Below are positions 4,333 through 6,230 of a stretch of DNA of 6,230 nucleotides, piece after piece; the first letter of the stretch is position 1, and each line of letters begins with the position of its first letter. The DNA is taken from NCBI GenBank assembly GCA_027328265.1, contig DAHVVD010000063.1, positions 1 through 6,230 on the forward strand, given 5' to 3'. The stretch is from Microcaldota archaeon (lineage in GTDB: Archaea; Micrarchaeota; Micrarchaeia; Micrarchaeales; CABMGC01). The notes below the pieces were generated by a model, which saw nothing but the letters and a program-made list of their open reading frames with translations, ran no database searches and was not told the origin of the DNA. The translations under genes were made by a program, and so were the position numbers.

Positions 4333-5922
4333 CGAGAAATACGAAGAGGCTTTTATGTACTCCACGCCATCCATCTCGGAGTATTTTCCGAAATATGAGT
4401 CGTTGACTACCACAGTTATCCCGCTGTAGCTTCTCTTCCTCAGCTCAAGCATCTCCTGCATCTGTTCGGCGCTCTTGCTCCCTGTCTCATACTCTATAGC
4501 GGTCCTCTTGCCGAGCTTGTACGAAATCACGTCAGGGCCGTAGGAGGAGTTGTAGACCTCGTTGGGTATGCCAGATTCTGAGAGCTTCCTGCTTATCAGG
4601 TTCACGTAGAGGTCGTGCTCTGCGCTGTTCCTTGGAGAGGTGATGTACCAATCGCCATTTACTTCGCTGCTCTCGATGACGTGGCTTTTCAATTCTCCAG
4701 ACTCAAGCAATTTTGGGATGGTGCCCTGAATCTCATTCTCCGTAAAGCCCAGAGAGGAACATTTTGCGAGAAGTTCCTCTTTTCTTATGCCGTTTGCTGC
4801 AGAGGTGGAGATGAGATACGGGAGACTCGACTGCCTTGTATCAGAAAGAGAGAACCTTACTATGAATGGTTCCCTATGCCTGGAGTCAAGGACTATCGCT
4901 TCTCCTACGCCAAGGTTCCTTATAGCCTTCTTGACCTCTATGAACCTGTTCAGCTCGTTGCCTCCTGAGATGAAGTTGGCGACATAATTCAATTCTGCAG
5001 GCTCCCGCTGGTAGAAAGAGATGAAGAGCGAGGAGTTCGAGAGCATATCGCGGTCCATCTCCTTTGCTCTCTGCGAGATTGTCATAACTCCAACTCCGTA
5101 CTTCCTTCCCTCTGCCACCAGTTTGCCGAGTATCCTGCTGCCGCTCAGCTTTCTCGCCTCGTCCACCACTATGAGCCTCTTGAGGGAGGAATGGCCTGTG
5201 ATGTGCATGGAGCTGTAGACTTTCCTGAGCAGTGCCTCCATGTAGATGGACTGCGCCTCCTCGGTGTGCAGCTCAGAGACGAGGAAGAGACTGTTCTCCC
5301 TTCCTATCCTTGACATATCCGCGCTCTTTGACTGCGGATCTCCAAGAGCCATCAGGAGCCTCTCCCTTATTGTTTCGAGGACCTTTGCCTCCCTTGTATC
5401 AGCCCGCCTTTCGAAGACCTTGGTTGTGTAGACGAGGTCCCTGAGGTCGGGCACCTTTCCCCTTTTCCTCATTACCCAGTAGGTGTAGCGTATGCACCTT
5501 CTCAGAAGCGAGGCCTGGACGTATCCGAGCCTGAGCCTCTTCCTGAAGACATGCATTATCTCTCCCAGCCTTTCGGCCTCGCTCATGCCGTCAGGCTCGA
5601 GGATGTTTATCCCAGTCTTCGAAGCGCCGTAAACTTCTGCATGAAGCGAGTCCGCTATGCCTAGATAATCACTGTTCGGATCGAGTATCGTGATTAGTAT
5701 ACCACTAGAGGAGAGCTCCTTCACGAGGAGCTTGCATGCGTTAGACTTTCCGCTCCCGCTCTCTCCCACTATTGTGGTATGGGGATTAATACCAAGGCCG
5801 AAATCGAATGGCCTCTCGAATAATAATTTCTTCCAATGCCAGGAAACCTTCTCGAAATAAAATCTTCTGAGTTCGAGCCTCCTGACAATCCTTCCGGTAA
5901 TCTTCTTCTTTTTGAAAAGCAT
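4330..5922 (-). CDS. HerA/VirB4-like (DUF87-type) ATPase with winged helix and PD-(D/E)XK-like C-terminus
   Basis: A P-loop ATPase of the HerA/FtsK superfamily, hexameric motors that move DNA or drive transfer systems. Seen in 530 aa: Walker A GESGSGKS (53-60), followed by the family's ILDPNSDYLGI (79-89); a helical insertion at about 115-245; Walker B RLIVVDEAR (249-257, Asp254/Glu255); and the polar motif TISQR (281-285). A winged-helix-like segment follows at about 376-428 (IRKEELLAKC, ending in DWYITS). The last 95 residues resemble a PD-(D/E)XK nuclease: helix EHDLYVNLI with Glu435, GPDVI with Asp464, then AIEYETGS with Glu477 and Glu479, so the usual lysine is Glu. No membrane helix is seen; the N-terminus is very basic (KKKK). 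HerA usually works with a separate NurA nuclease; here a nuclease-like fold is fused. Start ATG 5922 has no Shine-Dalgarno and a weak TATA upstream. Role is open: repair, plasmid or virus defence, or DNA transfer. ATPase call secure; nuclease fold likely, activity uncertain. Confidence 0.88.
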   Translation of the reverse strand: MLFKKKKITGRIVRRLELRRFYFEKVSWHWKKLLFERPFDFGLGINPHTTIVGESGSGKSNACKLLVKELSSSGILITILDPNSDYLGIADSLHAEVYGASKTGINILEPDGMSEAERLGEIMHVFRKRLRLGYVQASLLRRCIRYTYWVMRKRGKVPDLRDLVYTTKVFERRADTREAKVLETIRERLLMALGDPQSKSADMSRIGRENSLFLVSELHTEEAQSIYMEALLRKVYSSMHITGHSSLKRLIVVDEARKLSGSRILGKLVAEGRKYGVGVMTISQRAKEMDRDMLSNSSLFISFYQREPAELNYVANFISGGNELNRFIEVKKAIRNLGVGEAIVLDSRHREPFIVRFSLSDTRQSSLPYLISTSAANGIRKEELLAKCSSLGFTENEIQGTIPKLLESGELKSHVIESSEVNGDWYITSPRNSAEHDLYVNLISRKLSESGIPNEVYNSSYGPDVISYKLGKRTAIEYETGSKSAEQMQEMLELRKRSYSGITVVVNDSYFGKYSEMDGVEYIKASSYFS

Positions 5923-5928
5923 AAAATC

Positions 5929-5938
5929 AACTTAAGTT
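5929..5938. repeat. 10-bp palindrome AACTTAAGTT ahead of the ATPase gene
   Basis: A perfect palindrome six bases upstream of the ATPase ATG (5922) and covering the predicted transcription start near 5930. Its position would suit an operator, but a 10-bp palindrome in AT-rich DNA can arise by chance and no second copy is seen in the window. Confidence 0.3.
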
Positions 5939-5952
5939 AGCCGACTTTTTGT

Positions 5953-5960
5953 TCTTAAAG
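5953..5960 (-). promoter_or_regulatory. Weak TATA-like box for the ATPase gene
   Basis: CTTTAAGA on the minus strand, in the 60-base gap between the DUF2283 stop and the ATPase start. Its centre near 5957 predicts a start near 5930 and a leader of about 8 bases with no Shine-Dalgarno, matching the near-leaderless pattern of other genes here. The match to the consensus is modest, and read-through from the DUF2283 gene is also possible. Confidence 0.4.
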
Positions 5961-5982
5961 GAATAGGCCTAGCTCTATCTGG

Positions 5983-6225
5983 CTATCTAACTACGATAGG
6001 GCCTGCGCTAAATTTCAGTGGCAGATCAATCTCCCTTGGTTTTTTTGCTGTTTTAAATCGTTTCATGAAATTAAGTATTGTAAACCCAACAATCTTCTTT
6101 GTTTTTTGGTCCTTGTGCGCTATTATGTCGTCCCCAAGTTCCTCTGAGATTGCTTTTTTAGGCGTGCCTATACTTATTTCTAACACATCGTCGTCTTTAT
6201 TGAAGTACAATCTTATTTTGGCCAT
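5983..6225 (-). CDS. DUF2283 family protein, possible antitoxin
   Basis: An 80-aa protein with the DUF2283 pattern: a short strand and Asp-rich turn (RLYFNKDDDVLEISIG, 5-20), then EELGDDIIAHKD (28-39), and KIVGFTILN (44-52) leading into a basic helix and an IDLPLKF tail. DUF2283 proteins are small, often encoded beside a DUF4258-type toxin and regarded as antitoxins in such pairs; the partner, if any, would be upstream beyond 6230, since what follows (5982 downward) is the ATPase gene. The gene is visibly richer in A+T than the genes beside it, with many TTT and AAA stretches, which hints at a different history. ATG 6225 is chosen because it gives the family's normal start; five bases upstream are visible and show no ribosome site. 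Family likely; antitoxin role inferred. Confidence 0.75.
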   Translation of the reverse strand: MAKIRLYFNKDDDVLEISIGTPKKAISEELGDDIIAHKDQKTKKIVGFTILNFMKRFKTAKKPREIDLPLKFSAGPIVVR

Positions 6226-6230
6226 ATTTC

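Noticed and set aside
4615..5444. Plus-strand ORFs opposite the HerA-like ATPase gene
   Set aside because: Shadows of the ATPase reading frame, with low-complexity translations and no family motifs.
1..6230. CRISPR arrays, tRNA genes, insertion sequences
   Set aside because: No spaced direct repeats, no cloverleaf-type sequence with GTTCRANNC box, and no transposase or flanking inverted repeats were seen on either strand.

Overview
The window looks archaeal. Core-promoter elements are TATA boxes about 26 bases ahead of start codons with little or no leader. Arg and Ile are largely AGG and ATA. The proteins include a MoxR ATPase with diverged ends, a two-domain Sua5, a short MthK-like K+ channel and a HerA/DUF87-type ATPase. 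Base composition is moderate, genes are tightly packed and small. A DPANN-type lineage such as Micrarchaeota would fit, but the lineage is inferred; no rRNA or other marker gene is present.

Layout. (1) Plus strand, 3-958: the 3' end of a moxR-type AAA+ gene, then a small secreted/membrane protein with a signal peptide and two hydrophobic helices (VirB2/TrbC pilin-like shape), with its own TATA box just after moxR and a hairpin-plus-U-tract terminator behind it. (2) Minus strand, 2833-1008: a probable two-gene operon of a two-TM K+ channel with a short RCK domain and sua5 (tRNA t6A synthesis), 11 bases apart. (3) Minus strand, 3810 to 2983 or 2888: an aldo/keto reductase whose 3' end carries a correctly phased U UUU UUA heptamer that gives access to a gene-like 43-codon extension in the -1 frame. 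(4) Plus strand, 3862-4329: an MTH1-like Nudix hydrolase, divergent from the reductase; one symmetric TTTTAAA element sits about 26 bases from both start codons. (5) Minus strand, 5922-4330: a HerA/VirB4-like ATPase fused to a winged helix and a PD-(D/E)XK-like domain; its stop codon abuts the Nudix stop in the palindrome TGATCA. (6) Minus strand, 6225-5983: an AT-richer DUF2283 protein, possibly an antitoxin.

How the genes relate. The Nudix enzyme (nucleotide-pool sanitation) and the aldo/keto reductase (carbonyl reduction) share a promoter region and could form a small damage-control pair. The pilin-like protein and the HerA-like ATPase-nuclease would both suit a DNA-transfer or DNA-processing apparatus, but they lie 3.4 kb apart on opposite strands, so a functional link is only a hypothesis. 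The most striking item is the frameshift site in the reductase gene: either programmed -1 recoding or a one-base homopolymer indel. No CRISPR array, tRNA, rRNA or insertion sequence was seen, and no stretch over 300 bases lacks a gene.
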